From Pseudochrobactrum sp. sp1633 (GTDB lineage Bacteria > Pseudomonadota > Alphaproteobacteria > Rhizobiales > Rhizobiaceae), in the NCBI RefSeq assembly GCF_030376605.1, contig NZ_JARRAE010000010.1, positions 90,383 to 154,382 on the forward strand: a DNA stretch of 64,000 nt. Direction: 5' to 3'. Numbering within the stretch: position 1 is the stretch's first letter; each line of letters starts with the position of its first letter. The position numbers were made by a program, and so were the translations under genes. Below are positions 63,107 to 64,000 of this stretch, one piece after another. The notes beneath the pieces were generated by a model. That model worked only from the letters and a program-made list of their open reading frames with translations, was not told the origin of the DNA and searched no databases.

Positions 63107-63222
63107 CAGGGGAAGAGGACATCGATGCCGGAGAGATAGCTTCAGATTCGGAGAGTTATGATTTTGGGTCTGTAACAACGCCAATGGAATATTTCGAGAA
63201 TGATTTTGGAGAACTGGAATAA
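63103..63222 (+). CDS. 39-residue acidic protein
   Basis: MTGEEDIDAGEIASDSESYD, then FGSVTTPMEYFENDFGELE; strongly acidic. ATGA overlap before and TAATG overlap after. The FGSVTTP-EYFENDFG part echoes the end of the preceding fibre gene (TSTYFDRDFGGIS), so both may share a docking peptide. Function unknown. Confidence 0.6.
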   Translation: MTGEEDIDAGEIASDSESYDFGSVTTPMEYFENDFGELE

Positions 63223-63614
63223 TGGCAAAAGCAACTGTTTTACGCTTACGTCGAGGGACAACCGCTGAGCATACCTCGTTTACTGGCGCACAAAGTGAGG
63301 TAACCCATAACACCTCAACTGGCAGGCTGCATTTACACGATGGAACAACACAAGGCGGCATTCCATTAGCCAGATTGGATGAATTGCCCGAAGGTGGCGG
63401 TAGTGGGACTGTGACCTCTGTTGATCTGTCGGCACCGGATGGTTTCGACGTTTCTAGCGAGCCGGTTACTGGCTCGGGAACTCTGACATTCGCATTTGCA
63501 AACGGCTATCAGGCGTTTACGACTGCGGAGTCTGAACGACTTGAGTTGCTTGATCCCAGTAAGGTTATGCAGCTGGAAACGACTATTGATTACGGAACGC
63601 TGACAGACGCCTAA
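63222..63614 (+). CDS. Protein with Mtd-N-like fibre domain (short)
   Basis: 130 residues. LRLRRGTTAEHTSFTGAQSEVTHNTSTGRLHLHDGTTQGGIPLARLDEL closely resembles the first 50 residues of BPP-1 Mtd, the beta-prism pseudo-N domain that trimerises receptor-binding proteins. The rest (TSVDLSAPDGFDVSSEPVTGSGTLTF) is beta-rich without a C-type lectin fold. It stops at 63,614, far shorter than Mtd. Confidence 0.8.
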   Translation: MAKATVLRLRRGTTAEHTSFTGAQSEVTHNTSTGRLHLHDGTTQGGIPLARLDELPEGGGSGTVTSVDLSAPDGFDVSSEPVTGSGTLTFAFANGYQAFTTAESERLELLDPSKVMQLETTIDYGTLTDA

Positions 63615-63643
63615 TTTCGTCAATTCAACTGATCATTTTTCAC

Positions 63644-63664
63644 CGCCCATGAGGCGGTTTTTTA
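63644..63664 (+). terminator. Terminator between the two Mtd-N-like genes
   Basis: CCGCC / GGCGG with loop CATGA and six T, then ATTGCCCGAAAGG, again like the units at 44.6 and 45.3 kb. Confidence 0.75.
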
Positions 63665-63683
63665 TTGCCCGAAAGGAATTCAC

Positions 63684-64000
63684 ATGAGCACCGAAGTACG
63701 TTGGCGTCGAGGCACCGCCGCACAGCATGAGGCATTCATTGGCGCGATGAGTGAAATTACACACGACACAACGAACAATAACCTCCGTGTGCATGACGGT
63801 ACGACTGAAGGCGGGCATGCCACACTGATGGCGCGCGAAAAGGGAGCCGCAGGGGGCGTTGCTACGCTGGATGAAAACGGTCTGGTTCCTGAAAGTCAGC
63901 TTAGCAACGTTCAGGTTCCGGATAAAAGCGATTATGGCAGTATTACCGCGGTGGAGATGGCAGAAATAAAACAAGATGTGAAATATCTCCGCACTGCCGG
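63684..64000 (+). CDS. Mtd-N-like tail-fibre protein (partial, cut by window end)
   Basis: 105 codons are visible. STEVRWRRGTAAQHEAFIGA, then SEITHDTTNNNLRVHDGTTEGGH, is the same Mtd-N-like domain as in the preceding gene. After it comes GVATLDENGLVPESQLSN, a segment frequent in the shaft of phage fibres. ATG after AAAGGAATTCAC. The receptor-binding part lies beyond the window. Confidence 0.8.
   Translation, partial: MSTEVRWRRGTAAQHEAFIGAMSEITHDTTNNNLRVHDGTTEGGHATLMAREKGAAGGVATLDENGLVPESQLSNVQVPDKSDYGSITAVEMAEIKQDVKYLRTA

Noticed and set aside
63222..64000. A diversity-generating retroelement within the window
   Set aside because: No reverse transcriptase, template repeat or lectin tip is present before 64,000; only the fibre N-terminal domains suggest one.

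Overview
The window comes from an alphaproteobacterium of the Hyphomicrobiales, most likely a Brucella relative (Brucella, Ochrobactrum, Pseudochrobactrum or Falsochrobactrum). The signs are two Omp25/Omp31-type porin-like barrels, the moaD-pgsA-uvrC order, hdaA next to purM/purN, DUF992 and choloylglycine-hydrolase genes, and Brucella-type palindromic intergenic repeats. The genus is inferred, not proven.

Bases 1 to about 28,545 are ordinary chromosome. From the left: the start of moaD, then pgsA, uvrC and a FolM/pteridine-reductase-like SDR gene, all on the minus strand; two outer-membrane barrel paralogues with hairpin leaders; a GST; a secreted RNase T2 with a small exported partner; rlmJ; an EamA transporter; a cytosolic molybdopterin oxidoreductase followed by an anchored alpha/beta hydrolase; DUF992; the coupled purM-purN pair, divergent from a PerM-type permease; hdaA; an SH3 protein; a run of small envelope and housekeeping genes; a choloylglycine hydrolase family amidase; a beta-barrel protein; an isochorismatase-fold hydrolase; and a GGEEF diguanylate cyclase.

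At 28,546-28,592 lies the 3' part of a tRNA-Arg(TCT) gene, cut in its anticodon stem. A tyrosine integrase follows at once. From here to the right edge (more than 35 kb) everything is a temperate podovirus-type prophage whose right end is outside the window. Its leftward early operon (about 36,447 to 28,689) has tightly overlapping small genes and a full recombination kit: an ERF annealase, YqaJ exonuclease, SSB, a NinB/Orf-like protein and an HNH protein. A CI-like/Cro-like switch sits at 39.05-39.68 kb. The same ATGCAT...ATGCAT operator occurs at the switch and at the early-operon promoter. Between them is an accessory block: a P63C-domain gene under its own GCTAGC repeats, and a coupled pair of a DUF4065/Panacea-domain protein and a two-TM protein (candidate toxin-antitoxin).

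The rightward replication and regulation block (39.5-43.7 kb) has a VRR-NUC nuclease, a replication-type protein, and phage versions of three host-type regulators: GcrA, GapR (DUF2312) and a DUF6456-like protein. After an AT-rich block of small accessory genes (43.9-45.9 kb) come the virion genes: small and large terminase, T7 gp13-like acetyltransferase-fold protein, portal, Bbp19-like protein, scaffold, capsid, gp11- and gp12-like tail tube proteins, three ejection proteins (one with a lytic transglycosylase domain), and a tail-fibre section with two successive proteins that begin with a domain resembling the N-terminus of the Bordetella phage BPP-1 tropism determinant Mtd. No reverse transcriptase or endolysin is visible before the window ends.
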